Below the pieces are notes generated by a model that was not told the DNA's origin, ran no database searches, and saw nothing but the letters and a program-made list of their open reading frames with translations. Shown here piece by piece: positions 1 to 10,929 of a stretch of DNA of 64,000 nucleotides (position 1 is the stretch's first letter; the number at the start of each line of letters is the position of its first letter). The position numbers and the translations under genes are program-made. The DNA is from Tetmemena sp. SeJ-2015 (Eukaryota; Ciliophora; Spirotrichea; Sporadotrichida; Oxytrichidae), in contig JAJKFJ010022211.1 of assembly GCA_027382625.1 (NCBI GenBank), positions 108,124-172,123 of the forward strand, read 5' to 3'.

Positions 1-317
1 AGATCGATAAAATTATACAATTTGAAATTAAGAAGCCTTAACTCACTCTCAAGCAATAGAAATCAAGGAAATTTCAACAACTAAACAACTTATTTGACGC
101 CTTGAGCACGCAGCTTCTCAGTTTTAAAAATTCTAAAGGCTAGATCCTAAATCAAATCAGCAAAAGCTTTCAGAAGCACAAGTTAATTTTAATGCTATTT
201 TTTCAACTACCTCTTTTTCTCATTTGTGCACACCTATATATTAGATCTGCTATTTTCAATTAAATTGTCTGCACCTTTCTATGCTGCAAAGGTGCTTGCC
301 TAAAAGAATCTGTTGAC
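1..317. other. AT-rich leader, no gene recognised
   Basis: No reading frame under either the standard or the TAA/TAG=Gln code is convincing here. An in-frame TGA near 315-317 closes the frame that opens into the first membrane-protein locus, so its 5' end may lie in this stretch behind an IES or outside the window. Confidence 0.4.
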
Positions 318-3128
318 AGAAGAAAAAAGGGATGCCTCTGCTGTAAAAAGAAAAGCAGCCAGTACCCAAAATTTGCCATCCTTGGAAAGTAGTATACTAT
401 AAATTCTGTCTCTTACTAACTCAACTCAAATAATCACAGATAATTACTAACAAATTTTAAATTAAACTTTTTGAGTCTATGGATAATACTTTCCTTTAGT
501 TCCTCTCTGATTAGTTTTCTGGAGCTTGATCTTGAAAATAAAAGAGTTCAGTATATAATATTAGGAGGAGCAACTCTACTCTCAATTATTTTGGGATTTA
601 TCCTCCAAAGCTATTCTCATAATAAGTATGAGCGAGAAGTAGTTCATAAAATATCCCAGATCTTCATAGTTGCATATGAGCAAGCACAAACTATTCAAAG
701 CTAGAGATCATACAGATCGCAAGTCAATGAATTTGATATTATGAAAATATAAATGAATGTGAACTTTTATCATCAGATTAAAATAGAATGGAGGGACAAT
801 TAGAGGAGCGTAGAAGTGTGCAAAATAATTAAGATATGGACTTTAATAAGATTCTAACGGCTAATTAGCCTCATTTTAACCAAGACACCTCAGCTTCTAT
901 TGACTCATTGCAAACACAGCATTTAATTTGATATTTTTAAACACAAAGGCAAAAAATGGCTTTCAAACTTGTTGCATCACTGATAATTACCCTCTTCGCA
1001 TTTTCAATAAGCATCTACATAATTATGAAAATGACTTATGACATGAAGGTTTATCTAATGAGTTGCTATATAGGGGCTATTGCTTATGACTTACTCTTAG
1101 TTAGAAATTGTGTAATCCTTATTTACTCATTCAACAAGGCAATTTACTATAAAATAACCAACCACATCAATAACTCTAAAATATTATGACCATCTTTAAA
1201 CAAGTGATGATTTTATTTTTCCTCTAAAAAAGTTGATAAAATACCCTAGATTAGGAAAAACAATGTCTTGACTAATCATCAAAGTGAAATAGATCTAGAG
1301 AGTATGGAAATGAAGAGTCAATTTGGGAAAAGTCTGGGCTATAGCTAGAAAACTCTAATGGAAGTAGAAAATAAAACCTTTAACTTTTAAGAAGAAAATT
1401 TTGGATTATCAGATGAGACCGGGAAAGAATAATTTCTATTTCATAATTCCAGATTGCTTTTTAATTTTATGAATAAGATGAAACGCTTTTGGTTCTGAAC
1501 ACTTACTTTAGAACAAATAATTCTGCAAGAATCATTTGTTCCTGATGAATTCAAAAAGACATGCTTTCCGCCAGAATTATGATCAAAGTAACATTTCAAC
1601 AGAGAAATCAGAGGCTTCAAGAGTTGCAAGCTTGCTTTAGGATTTATTTATCTCTTTATTTCAATGAATGATATTTTAGATTTAGTAAAAAGTTAATCAG
1701 CTCAAGTAAAGATATTAGAGCTTGCCCTTTTAAGCTTCATCTATCAAACTTATGGAAGTAAAAGTAATAGAGTACTAAAGAGATTTTAAAGCTAAAAAAT
1801 TCAGGACTTCGATATCTTAGACTAAATCAAATCCTAACTTAACATTATATTTTGTTTTATACATGCTTGGCGACACTAGCAAGTTGAGAAAGTCTAATAT
1901 CGAAGGGGACGATGTATTTTACTCCCCTTTGAAAGCGCATCGTTAGATGATTGATCTAGAACAAAATACAAGTCAGTTCTTTCATTTTATACATAGTTTT
2001 AAAATGACATAGAGATGCAGGAATTCATTGAAAGTCAAATTAGTCAGCGAAATCAGCTGCTTGCTTCCACAAACAGATGAAAGTTTAGACTAGAGCAATT
2101 TAAGTATCATGAACTAAAATATCGAGGCAGAAGGAGAAGAAGAAAAATGCTAAGATTTGAAGCTACAGAGTCAAATTTATTCTATTTTTTATTGTGAGTG
2201 ATTTACTTTAGCGAAGAAGAATTAGAGGAAGTATGATGGAAATAACAACTCCCTTAAGGTTTTCTAACAAGTCCTTGATTGAGAAAAATTCATCAGCTAA
2301 GAAATAAAATGCGCTTGATTCTCCTCGTTCAGTGTTTAAACTTCCAGCCATTGATTTCCAGCCTAAGTAAAATTTCATGCTTTTCGATGTAGATTCTGGG
2401 GCTAACTCCTCACTTTAATCCCCTTAATCTCTAAGGCAATCAAGTCAAAGAGAATAAATAGACTTCAAAGCAGAGAGCCTTCAATAGAACTCCAGAATTA
2501 AGAAGAGATTAGAGAACCTGAACCTTCTAGCAAGAACAATTTCTTTTAGGAACAAATTGAAAATGTGAGCGAGGTTGAGGAAACATCTTTAAGAAATAAA
2601 ATGATTCAGCAGAAAAATAACAGTATAAGTAACCTTAATAACTCTAAATGATAAACTTTTTGCCATCTAATTATATAAATATTATTTATACCCAAAAATG
2701 AAGACCAAGAAGAAAACGATGAGGAAGTGCAATTCATAAATAGAGCATAAAGATAAAGACAACAACTTAGGATCCCAAAGAATTTGGAACTTAAGAAACT
2801 GAAAACTTAAGTCTCTAATACTCACTCTCTACAAAGAATTTCCTTTGTCAAAACTAAGAATGTCTAAATCTAAATGGAACTCAGGAACTTGGGCCTCCTA
2901 TCTAATTTAATGAGCAACAGTTCGAATCCCCACAAGAAATTCAAGTATTTAGTTCAAACTAAAATAATATTCCCTTACCTCAAAGCTATAGAGGTCATCG
3001 AAAAAATTCAAAAAAATAAAATAAAGAATAGTCTCAAGTACTTAATAAAAGTTAACAATAGGGAAAAAAAAGATCAAAAACAATTTTAAAATTTTAAAAA
3101 TTAACTTTAATCTTCTTCAGGATTTTGA
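318..3128 (+). CDS. Multi-pass membrane protein gene, IES-interrupted, family unknown
   Basis: I do not recognise the family. Under the TAA/TAG=Gln code a chain of frames is coding-like. It begins with a Cys/Lys-rich stretch (GCLCCKKKSSQYPK), then strongly hydrophobic segments near 475-620 and 956-1190 that look like membrane helices, then polar Gln/Ser/Glu-rich tails (about 1230-1490, 1560-1670, 1860-2210, 2240-2650, 2700-3128). Frames end at TGA or shift between pieces, as expected if short IESs lie between them. One clear case is TGA at 2649-2651, which is lost if a segment bounded by AAA repeats (2646-2648 and 2694-2696, 48 bp apart) is removed. A TGA at 3126-3128 could be the true stop. 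The start is unresolved; the ATG at 471 is inside an open frame and not compelling. One gene or two cannot be decided from germline sequence alone. Confidence 0.5.
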
Positions 3129-3189
3129 ATCACTTAAAAAAAACCTATTTTTAACAAAAAAAATCATAAAACCTTTAAAATTTTATCTT

Positions 3190-4624
3190 TAATGAAAATT
3201 TGAGAGAATGTTTTTAATTCAAAGGAGGTGAATCCGAGAGCAACGAATCTATGCGCCAAGATTCTTAGAATGTTCAATCTGGCAGAAACACTCAGGCAGA
3301 TACTTGCACGAAGAATTTTGAACAAACAGACTCCACTTTTAAATTTAAGGATTCTCAATTTTTGGAATGGGTACTTAAATATCTGAACTTCAAAGCGTCA
3401 GGAACGGGCAAGGGAAAAGAGCGCAGAGATTTTCATTTTTACCCATGCAGCAAGTATTGAGGACAGCCACTAATTCTTAGCTCTCAACTGTTCAAAGGCC
3501 TCCTCTTCGATCCAAAACCTAGAGAAAAAGAAAACCTCTCAACATTATTGAGCTTTATTTAATAGTTATAATGGATTATATACAAAAATAAATTGCTTAA
3601 CATTATTGAAAATTAATTATTATAAAAGATAGAAGCCATCAATTTTTAACTATATTTTAAATTAATTTGGTGATTAAAATATTGAGGGTAACAAAAGTCT
3701 TGGGGAAATGGATTCAGTGTCTATAGCTAATAAGGATACTGAGATTAGACCAACTACTTAGTAATTTAAGATGATAAAGCGACAAGCCAGACATCAAACT
3801 ATGTTTTCTTCTTCTAGCAATCCAGATGATAATAATGGCTCCAAAATTAATTCAAATTGCTATGAAAATAATAATTTAAATTATGGACTGCCTTGATGAT
3901 TAATTAAATTAAGTTTTTAATATGAATTGGAAAAGTTGAATTCTCCTACAAATTAAATGACTGAGCAGAAGAACGAAGACCAGAAAGAATCAGTTCCACG
4001 CTTTAAGACTTCTAACTAGTTAGGTAGCTATTATAATTTTATTGAAAGCTAAGATAATCATATTGGAATAAATCAAATAGGATTGGATAACTAGTTATCT
4101 GCAGTTAGTTTTGAGAATAAAGATAATAATTACAAGAACTACTCAGAGACCAATCTGATAGTAATTTAGGCTGATGGCAAGAGCACCTCACCATTTAAGG
4201 GAGTCAAAGATTCCTCATTCATTCAAACTTCACAGAGAGAAAATATTTCACGAGCCTACGTAAAGCAAGACCTTTAATCATCAAGGGAAAGAATATAACT
4301 TAATCAGAGAGAGATGAGTCAGGGAAGAGCACCCACTGGATAAGAAATCAATTTCAAAAAGGGGAGAGATTTATAGTGAATTTAGAATTAATATAATTTA
4401 GATTCTCATTCTGTTGAGGCTGAACTCAAGAGAAAGGCATATCTTAAATTTAGTGGCCTCTCTCAAATGAAGGTTGTCTATGAGAAGTCTCACAAGAATA
4501 GCATTCACGACAAGAATAATCAAAGGTCTGAATCTAATCTTTATAAATTTATGTTTCTGATTCGTTCCACAATCAGTCGAAGAACTCTAGAGCTTCTCTT
4601 AATTTAGACAGAAGCAATATTTGA
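3190..4624 (+). CDS. Gln/Asn/Ser-rich hydrophilic coding islands, continuation or second gene
   Basis: Coding-like islands under the reassigned code lie at about 3190-3447, 3690-3896, 3920-4377 and 4400-4624. The last can end at TGA 4622-4624. The inferred protein is rich in Gln, Asn, Ser and Lys, with phrases such as GGESESNESMRQDSQ, MIKRQARHQTMFSSSSN and FKGVKDSSFIQTSQREN. No membrane segment or catalytic motif was seen, so it looks disordered. Breaks at TGA (3446-3448, 3894-3896, 4377-4379) fall in short AT-rich stretches consistent with IESs. It may be the C-terminal half of the membrane-protein locus just upstream, since strand and composition match and no clear intergenic gap separates them. 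Function unknown. Confidence 0.45.
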
Positions 4625-4860
4625 GTGCACAAATTTCAAAGTATGATAAGCTATTATAAAGTTAATGAAGAGAAATATATTATCATTTGTTAATTTCATT
4701 TATGATTAAAAAGATAGCTTGATATTTCTCTTATTGTTCTCTCTTCTGTTGGATAATGAATTATAAATAAATCTTATCAATATATAGTTACACTTAAATA
4801 ATTTTAAACACTTTATGATTGTGTTTTAGTTTTCTGATCAAATTTTGTGACTCAATCAAG

Positions 4861-6561
4861 ATGGAAAGAAAGACATCAGCTGCCCGTGCTAAAAAGCAGG
4901 CTGCTAATTCCTAACCTCAGCCAGTTAATTAAAACTCAATCTTTAAAGCACTTTCGTGTATAATTTTAGTTGCTGATGCAGATAAAAAGATCAAGAAAGC
5001 CCCCTCCACTTAGACCCTACTCAATTTAACCTAAGATAAAAAAGCTCATGTCAAAACTTAATAAGCAGATTCATCTCCTAAATCTCAGCCAGAAAAATTC
5101 AATTATAAATTCTCTTTGTTATAGTTCTTAATTAAATTTTAAAAAGCTAAAGCAAAGAAGAGAGGCATCTCAGAAATAACTAAGAGTGTAGAAAGGGTAG
5201 AAAAAAAGACTAAGAAAGCTTAAGCTTCTAAAGCAGCAGCTGATGATGATAGTGAAGAAGAAAAGAAAAAGCCTGCAGATGAAGAAGAGGATAAATATTC
5301 TAAGTTTATTTAATGATAAAAATGCTGCAAACAATTAAGCTGATGATGGAAAGAAAATTCCATTAAACAAAGCACTTGCTGATCAGTTAGATAGACTTTT
5401 CTAATTCTACTAAACTCAGAAAGACAAGGGCAGGATGTGGGGATACAAAAGAGCTGTCACAGCAGTAAGACAAATTAAATATATATTTGCTATAAATCTA
5501 ATGGCCAATCCATGATGTGGATCAGTTAAAAGGAGTGGCAGGACTAGGAGAGGGAATACTAAAAAAGTTGAGGGAATTCGTAGCTGAGGGAAGCATTAAG
5601 AGATTTGAATTCATAGATACAGATTAAAGAATTCAAACTCTCCAACTATTCGATATTTGTTTAGAGTGCAACATTTTTAATTTTTACTTCGAGTAAGTGT
5701 GGGGTATCGGTCCTTCTAAGGCGCAAGAGCTTTGGGATAAGAAAATGCGTAGCATCGAAGACCTCAGGAAAAACTAACACCTACTCACGACTATGCAAAA
5801 AACAGGTCTTAAGTACTTTGAAGATAATATTAAATCAGTGTCTATTTTAAGATTTCAAGGAAAAAATACCTCGAGCTGAAGTGACCTAGCTTTTAGAAAG
5901 AGTAAGGAAAACTGGATACAAACTTATACCAGATGGTGAAAAAGTTTTGAAAATTGAAGCCTGTGGATCCTACAGAAGAGGCAGAGAGCTATGCGGAGAC
6001 ATAGACGTCTTAGTTACTAGAACTGATTAATCTTATTATGACTTATCTCTTTATAAATTTTTATTTGTTTTGATGGTTAGCCTATAGCAGGTTTAAACGA
6101 AAAGCTCGTAGTTGCACTGGAAAAGGAAGGATTCTTTAAGGAAAGACTGGGCGATCTGAGAAAAGGAGCCACAGGACATGAAGGTTATTAAGGAATTAAG
6201 TTATTTAAATTTAAGCATTAAAGTGGAATCTGCTAGCTTGATTCAAAGCACAAAGTAAGGAGGATAGATTTGAAAGTGTACCCAGCTGAGCAATATGGAT
6301 ATGCACTTCTCTACTTCACAGGCAGTGGAAACTTCAACGTAAACATGCGTACTCAAGCTCTAAAGAAAGGCTACACTCTTTCGGATCACGGCATGCATAA
6401 GACCTCCTAAAAGCTTCTATATTATTTATTAAAAGAATGGAGCCAGCCTTCCTGCACTCACTGAGAAATATTTTATAACTCTTAAATTTGTTTTATAAGA
6501 GGAAGAAGTATTCAAGCACTTAGGTCTACCATTCAAACAGCCTAACGAGAGAGATATTTGA
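4861..6561 (+). CDS. Family X DNA polymerase (Pol beta/lambda-like), IES-interrupted
   Basis: Encodes a nucleotidyltransferase for gap filling in base-excision or end-joining repair. Removing ten short direct-repeat-bounded segments (291 bp) from 1701 bp leaves 1410 bp, an exact 469 codons plus the TGA at 6559-6561. The N-terminus is Lys/Ala/Gln-rich and probably disordered; no BRCT domain is visible in it. Then come the 8-kDa-type helix-hairpin-helix ([14 protein letters not shown]), the second HhH ([12 protein letters not shown]), the nucleotide-binding [19 protein letters not shown] with two metal-binding Asp, the third Asp in RRIDLKV, and the YFTGSG steric-gate region. It ends in the family's [11 protein letters not shown] tail. 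Glutamines encoded by TAA/TAG fit homologous positions, fixing the genetic code. Order of pieces is unscrambled. The ATG at 4861 is the first in frame and gives a normal family length. Whether it is Pol beta-like or Pol lambda-like is open; the core reads closer to lambda-type enzymes. Confidence 0.95.
4948..4977 (+). other. Candidate IES 1 in polymerase X gene, pointer GCA
   Basis: A 30-bp segment between GCA at 4948-4950 and GCA at 4978-4980. It reads through in frame, so only its AT-rich hydrophobic translation inside a Lys/Ala-rich region argues for removal. A 3-bp repeat is weak evidence. Confidence 0.35.
5106..5132 (+). other. IES 2 in polymerase X gene, pointer TAAATT
   Basis: A 27-bp AT-rich segment between TAAATT repeats at 5106-5111 and 5133-5138. 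It is in frame, and removal joins two Lys-rich stretches. Confidence 0.6.
5290..5314 (+). other. IES 3 in polymerase X gene, pointer GATAAA
   Basis: A 25-bp segment between GATAAA at 5290-5295 and 5315-5320. Unremoved, it gives an in-frame TGA. Removal restores the frame into the [15 protein letters not shown] region. Confidence 0.85.
5472..5493 (+). other. IES 4 in polymerase X gene, pointer AAAT
   Basis: A 22-bp segment between AAAT at 5472-5475 and 5494-5497. Removal shifts the frame so that [17 protein letters not shown] reads through. This matches the conserved helix before the first HhH motif and rules out a GT-AG intron, which would delete conserved residues. Confidence 0.9.
5649..5687 (+). 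other. IES 5 in polymerase X gene, pointer TTCGA
   Basis: A 39-bp segment between TTCGA at 5649-5653 and 5688-5692. Removal joins LQLFE to QVWGIGPS, the expected spacing before the second HhH motif. Confidence 0.9.
5821..5848 (+). other. IES 6 in polymerase X gene, pointer AAGAT
   Basis: A 28-bp segment between AAGAT at 5821-5825 and 5849-5853. Removal restores [17 protein letters not shown], a strongly conserved family X stretch. Confidence 0.95.
6024..6070 (+). other. IES 7 in polymerase X gene, pointer TGAT
   Basis: A 47-bp segment between TGAT at 6024-6027 and 6071-6074. Removal joins DVLVTRTD to [11 protein letters not shown] and restores the frame. Confidence 0.92.
6192..6224 (+). other. 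IES 8 in polymerase X gene, pointer GGAAT
   Basis: A 33-bp segment between GGAAT at 6192-6196 and 6225-6229. Removal joins GHEGYQGI to [14 protein letters not shown], giving the conserved approach to the third catalytic Asp. Confidence 0.92.
6408..6429 (+). other. IES 9 in polymerase X gene, pointer TAAAAG
   Basis: A 22-bp segment between TAAAAG at 6408-6413 and 6430-6435. Removal restores the frame into [12 protein letters not shown]. Confidence 0.88.
6466..6483 (+). other. Candidate IES 10 in polymerase X gene, pointer AAAT
   Basis: An 18-bp in-frame segment between AAAT at 6466-6469 and 6484-6487. It is supported only by improved spacing to the [11 protein letters not shown] tail. Confidence 0.5.
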
Positions 6562-6716
6562 ATTGTTTGTAATCGTTTAAGAAATTTTAGTATTTTGAAT
6601 TCTACTCAATTTTTTGAGTGAATACGATTTAATGGCTATCAGAATTGAAGATTACAAATAATTAAGATTCGTGATTGAATTGTTCCTAATTCCAATAGCA
6701 TGATTCTGGGTTGAAT

Positions 6717-7426
6717 TCATGATCCATAGGCTTGAGCTTTATTGGGACGATAAGGATTTTGTGGTAATTGGGAGGCTGGAGGTAAAACATGTGGCTATTA
6801 GTAATAGCTGCTTTGCTATGGTGGGGGAGGTGGCACTCCTGAGAATCCTGAGTAAGGTTGCTAGAATGCGGCCTAGTGAGCTTCATGAACCGCTACTTTA
6901 AAATAATTATATAAGTTTATTGGCTACTTGGGGTACTGGAGGTGGTGGAAAATAGCTCTCTGATTAGATGACTCTTCTTTCATCATGTGGTCTATTAATC
7001 CATACATTTTTTGAATATATAGTATCTATACTGATGAGTGCGATTCCAAAAGCCATGGTGCTAATGGTGGTGATCTGCTCTTACCCTTCTGCCTCTGGAA
7101 ACAAGCAAAGCTCTTAAGCACAACCCACAGCAACAGAAAATAGAGAAGAGTCCCATAACGAAGAACACCCAAGGCTCGAATGGACTTGAGCAGTAGTTTT
7201 CTCCGTTACAGTAGTTGCTCTTGCAGTAAGCGTCTTCATAGCAAAACACTCCATCGCATAAGTCGTAGTTCAAGTATCTCCCTCCATATCTGTAATATTC
7301 TCAAATATTATTATTCTTAGTATTTTAATCATAGGAGTATTGACTATAAGAACAAGCAAGTGCCTCTTTAGAAAGTGTGAGAATATAAATTAGCCCAAAT
7401 GACCAATAATCTAATCTGTTAAACAT
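6717..7426 (-). CDS. Small Cys-rich single-pass membrane protein with proline-rich tail
   Basis: Not assignable to a named family. From the ATG at 7426-7424 a hydrophobic N-terminus (YWSFGLIYILTLSKEALA) looks like a signal peptide. A short cysteine-rich ectodomain follows, with DLCDGVFCYEDAYCK and SNYCNGENYC, then a membrane helix (WVFFVMGLFSIFCCCGLCL) and a basic stop-transfer LLVSRGRRVR. The cytosolic tail ends in a Pro/Gln/Tyr-rich stretch (GVPPPPPQQSSYYQQP, then NPYRPNKAQAYGS) before TGA at 6719-6717. The layout recalls shisa-type adaptor proteins, but that is only an analogy. A TGA between the signal peptide and the ectodomain, and frame changes near 6900-7060, suggest two or more IESs or introns whose borders I could not fix. 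The plus-strand frame at 6719-6901 is a shadow of the tail. It is convergent with the polymerase gene, about 155 bp apart. Confidence 0.65.
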
Positions 7427-7544
7427 GCAATTAATTAAATTTCTTCACTCAAATTGATACTTAATGTTCTCTTCTTATACTTGATTTATAAGTTGAGAGA
7501 GTTTCGATTTTTTATAAAATAAAGTTTGACTTTCAAGAGCTTGA

Positions 7545-9948
7545 ATGAATAAGCAAGGTAAGGAGAGTACTCGAAGCAGTGTAGTCTCAAAAATGATCGC
7601 CTCATCCTTAATTACTTGACTTATGATGTCTTTAGTACAAAAGAAAGGGAAAAAGGAGTAAGCTGCGATGATATTTTATTAATCGACTGGTGATCGAAAC
7701 AAAGAACTCTTCGTGGGGAGAAGAGCGCTTTTTATTCCTCAAGGCAGAGCTTTCAACCACAAAATATAAAGTGTGTTGATTCAGAGTCAGAACGAAAATT
7801 CAAGAATCATGGAGGCACTGTCGTTGCCTTGAACCAAAGTAAGATCCCTGCTCTTTCTGTCTCCTTTCTATCTTTCTTTTCTTTACTTTATTATAATAGA
7901 TATAGAATATTTTCTCAAATTTAATCAGTGATGTAGGCACCCAAAAAGGTTCGGGAAAGCTAGACTTAGAAAAGGTATGCGAGAGTTTGAAAATTCCAAT
8001 GGAAAGTCTAGCTACATTCCTCAAGGAAGAGAAGCAATTAAATAAGATAACAAGATTCATCACATTAAGGAGTTTCTGATAGACGTTTCTCAATTAGATA
8101 AATGTAATTTTTTCTATTTTTATAAATTAGAGGAGGAAGAAGAAAAGAAGGAAGAGGAAATTCCTCACACGCCTTCTAAAGCACATTAAATTGCGTTTAG
8201 TGTATGCAGAATATATGTATATTTTAGACAAGAAAAATAGCAAGCCACTTTACTAGAAGATAAGGAAATGCTTGAAACTCCTCCTTCCCAAATTTAGAGT
8301 TCTGGGAGGAAGAGAACTCGCCACTAGACCACAGACTCAGAGAAGATCCGATCTCAATCTGATCAAAAGAGGACAGCTGGATGATCTAACTTATCAGACT
8401 TAGGAATCAATCAGAACTTCTCTAGTTTTAAAATACAATACTATAATACCCACAATCCAATAATTTATTTTGAAGCAGGGTTGAACAAGGAATCAGATAC
8501 AAAGGGAGGCACTGACTATCATCTCAGAAAACGACAAAAGATTAAGGACTCAAAACCAAATCAAGCAGAACCATCTCTTTCTACTGTAAAATAAGCTCCA
8601 GTGAGTGAAGAGAAAGGGCTTTTGAAAGAAGAAGCTAAATTAAACGAAACTAAGGATCCCTAACAGAAGAGACTTGACTTTGAGGAGACAAAGGATTCCA
8701 CTCCCCTTGAGGATCTTTAATAGAATAGGCCTGATATATTTTGCGTCTAAATTAGCCAAACTCTATAGTAATAAAAAATAATAGAGCAAACAATAACTAC
8801 CACTGACCAAAATTAAGACTTGATTAGAGAATCATAGATTGATAATGAGGAAGAACAAGGAGAAAAAACTGACTAAAAGCAAGGGGAGGCCGGGCTACAG
8901 ATTTAAACAGAGATTGATTAACCTATTTCTGAGGAAATTCAACGGAATGAGCCTCAAATGAGTCAATTCAATTCTATTGTTAACCTTTTTTCTTTGATAA
9001 TAAATGAGTATGGATGAAGAGTAGGCTTCCATATAGAGGAACATACAATTATAAATAGAAACAAATAACTAGGATGGGAAGCAATTTATAATTCAGGAGG
9101 AAAATTTAAACATGAATCACAGGCGGGTGAGGGAGCTGAAAGACCTAACTTAGGACGATATCGAAAAGCTTAACTAAGTTATAGATGACATCTCAAATCA
9201 AGAGTTAAGGCAAATTATTTTTCCAGTAATTATAAGATTCTTTTTTGTAAGGCAAATAACGAATTAAATAAACAAACCTCTAGTGAGTTTCCTGGAGAAG
9301 AATTTGAGTAACTTGGAGGAAGATGACATAAGAAGGCCACTGTATGTAAATTTGATAGACTAGTTGCACAACTTTGAGAAAGGTATATTTGAGGTGAAGG
9401 ACTTGCTAAGCACCCCCTATCATGAGTAAATAGATAAACTAAAAATTTAAATTCATTATAAAAAATATGAAGAGATAATAATGAAAATATATTTTATTAA
9501 CAAATTATTTGTTTTTTTTTAAAAGGATGGTATATCGTTGTTCTTAACTAGTACGATAAGTGCTGGTTTTGAAAAATGATTATTAATTACATTCCTCAAA
9601 TTTTACTTTACTTTACTTTACTTTAGATTAACTTTTCCTGGCTTAAAAAGTTTAAATAGCGTAGTTCTTTTTTTCTTAAAGATATTTAATCCATATTTTT
9701 TAATTTAATAAATAATTTTTTTTTAAAAGAGACAAAATTTGTTCTTATTAAGAATTTGGATACTTTGCGAAATAGAATCAGTACTCAATCCAAGATAAGG
9801 AATTAATTTTAAATCTTAACCGGCTATTTCAGCTCCACCTGAAGTTAAAAGTATTGACCAGAAAGAGGCAAATGCTCCTCCCTTATCAGAAAGCAAGCTT
9901 AATTAAACTAGTCCAATAAAATAGACTCATCAGAATCCTGAAACTTGA
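7545..9948 (+). CDS. Gln-rich protein with BRCT-like N-terminal piece, IES-interrupted
   Basis: The first ATG (7545) opens a short frame that ends in TGA near 7619, so an IES probably follows. At about 7700-7840 a frame carries CVDSESERKFKNHGGTVV; the FxxxGGxVV signature is typical of the first half of a BRCT phosphopeptide-binding domain. Islands at about 7970-8105, 8130-8390, 8395-8980 and 9060-9440 form a long hydrophilic Gln/Glu/Lys-rich protein with phrases such as EEEEEKKEEEIPHTPSK and KRTRHQTTDSEKIRSQ. A last island at about 9820-9948 ends at a TGA. No catalytic residues are visible. Sitting near the polymerase X gene, a DNA-repair scaffold role is tempting but is inference from one partial domain and proximity. 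Exact IES borders are not resolved; 9450-9820 looks non-coding. Confidence 0.55.
9530..9625 (+). repeat. Short dispersed element with (ACTTT)n tail, copy 1
   Basis: Roughly 95 bp ending in four ACTTT units. It is similar over most of its length to the insertion at 21,571-21,687, sharing AGTACGA, AAGTGCTG, GATTATTAATTA and the same pentanucleotide tail. No clear target duplication was found around this copy. Confidence 0.55.
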
Positions 9949-10309
9949 TATTATTTTTTCAATATCTTTTAATCTTATCATTCATTTAAGTATTTATTTT
10001 GATCAAATCACAACTTATTTTAAAATATTAACTTATAAACCTTTTAAATTATTTCTGCATAATCTTAAAAATAAGATACAAGCCCTTAATTTTTTTTTAC
10101 AAATTTGTTATTAAATTTAGATCTGCATAATATAAAATAATTTATTGTTCTTTAAGCAATATAATTCAACCACAAGAGAGCATCAGAGTCAGTGCATAGC
10201 ATGAGATAATAACTATTATTTACTTTATTATTGTTGGTGGGTGGTTATAAATAGCTTTTTTTGAATCTTGAACCCGAGTTGATTAAGGATTAAATTAAAT
10301 CTTATATGG

Positions 10310-10510
10310 TAATAAACTAATTGCTTCCTTAGTTACTCAAGAAAACTTCAAAGAACAACTCAGGAAGATAGACTATGTTCTCACTGCTTCAGGAGGCACC
10401 CATACATAATTATCTATACTAAATGTAAGAGAAGCATCTACATGCAAGATGGCTTGAGCATCACTTTATTGAGGAGTGCATCACAGATAACAAGATTCCT
10501 ATTTAAAACT
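10310..10510 (+). CDS. BRCT-like C-terminal half, isolated coding island
   Basis: A coding-like frame gives FKEQLRKIDYVLTASGGTH and, after a frame change near 10,410, HARWLEHHFIEECITDNK. The second matches the WL...C/H helix that ends BRCT domains. It follows the Gln-rich locus on the same strand after about 350 bp of AT-rich DNA, so it may be its last piece or part of another BRCT gene. The borders and stop are not determined. Confidence 0.5.
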
Positions 10511-10830
10511 CATTTATTGTATTTAGCACATTTTAAAATAATTATGTTTTTTAATCAATTGTCCACTTCAACTTTCACTTAAATCTTTGAATTTTCTTAT
10601 TTTCAATATTTATTATTAAGATAATAGAATTGCATTTGCAAAATTTTTAAATTAATCGTTTTTTAACTGAATTAAGTTTAAATTCTTAATTGGAGGGACG
10701 ATTAGAGACATTTAATTGAAGTGACTGTTTTATTGTACCTGCCAGCTGCGAGACTAGAGTAACTTTATCATTATTATTATTATTAAGAGTTATTGATAGA
10801 ATAACTTTGGTCCTTGAGCTTAATATATTC

Positions 10831-10910
10831 TTCCTTTTTTCAGTCTCCATTAAGTATTTGGAGCCTCCACTATCCACTCTTCCTTACGAAAGTTGGGAGT
10901 TTGATAATCT
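10831..10910 (-). repeat. Left arm of an 80-bp perfect inverted repeat
   Basis: These 80 bases are the exact reverse complement of 14,445-14,524. The right arm contains the 3' coding end and TGA of the surface-protein gene, so this arm is an inverted second copy of that gene end. Beyond 10,831 the minus strand stays moderately complex to about 10,690, as a terminal coding segment with a 3' UTR might. It may be the inverted terminal macronuclear-destined segment or a terminal duplication. Confidence 0.85.
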
Positions 10911-10929
10911 TATTGGGGTTGGAGCTCCA

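Noticed and set aside
471..704. Stand-alone 77-residue gene starting at ATG 471
   Set aside because: The frame is open upstream to about 318 and downstream past the TAG when TAG is read as Gln, so it is part of a longer IES-cut locus.
5460..5525. GT...AG intron in the polymerase X gene
   Set aside because: Removing GTAAGA...ATCAG would delete conserved residues before the first HhH motif; the 22-bp AAAT-bounded IES gives the correct protein.
9600..9624. (ACTTT)n as a telomere-like repeat
   Set aside because: It does not match the C4A4 unit and occurs as the tail of a dispersed short element.
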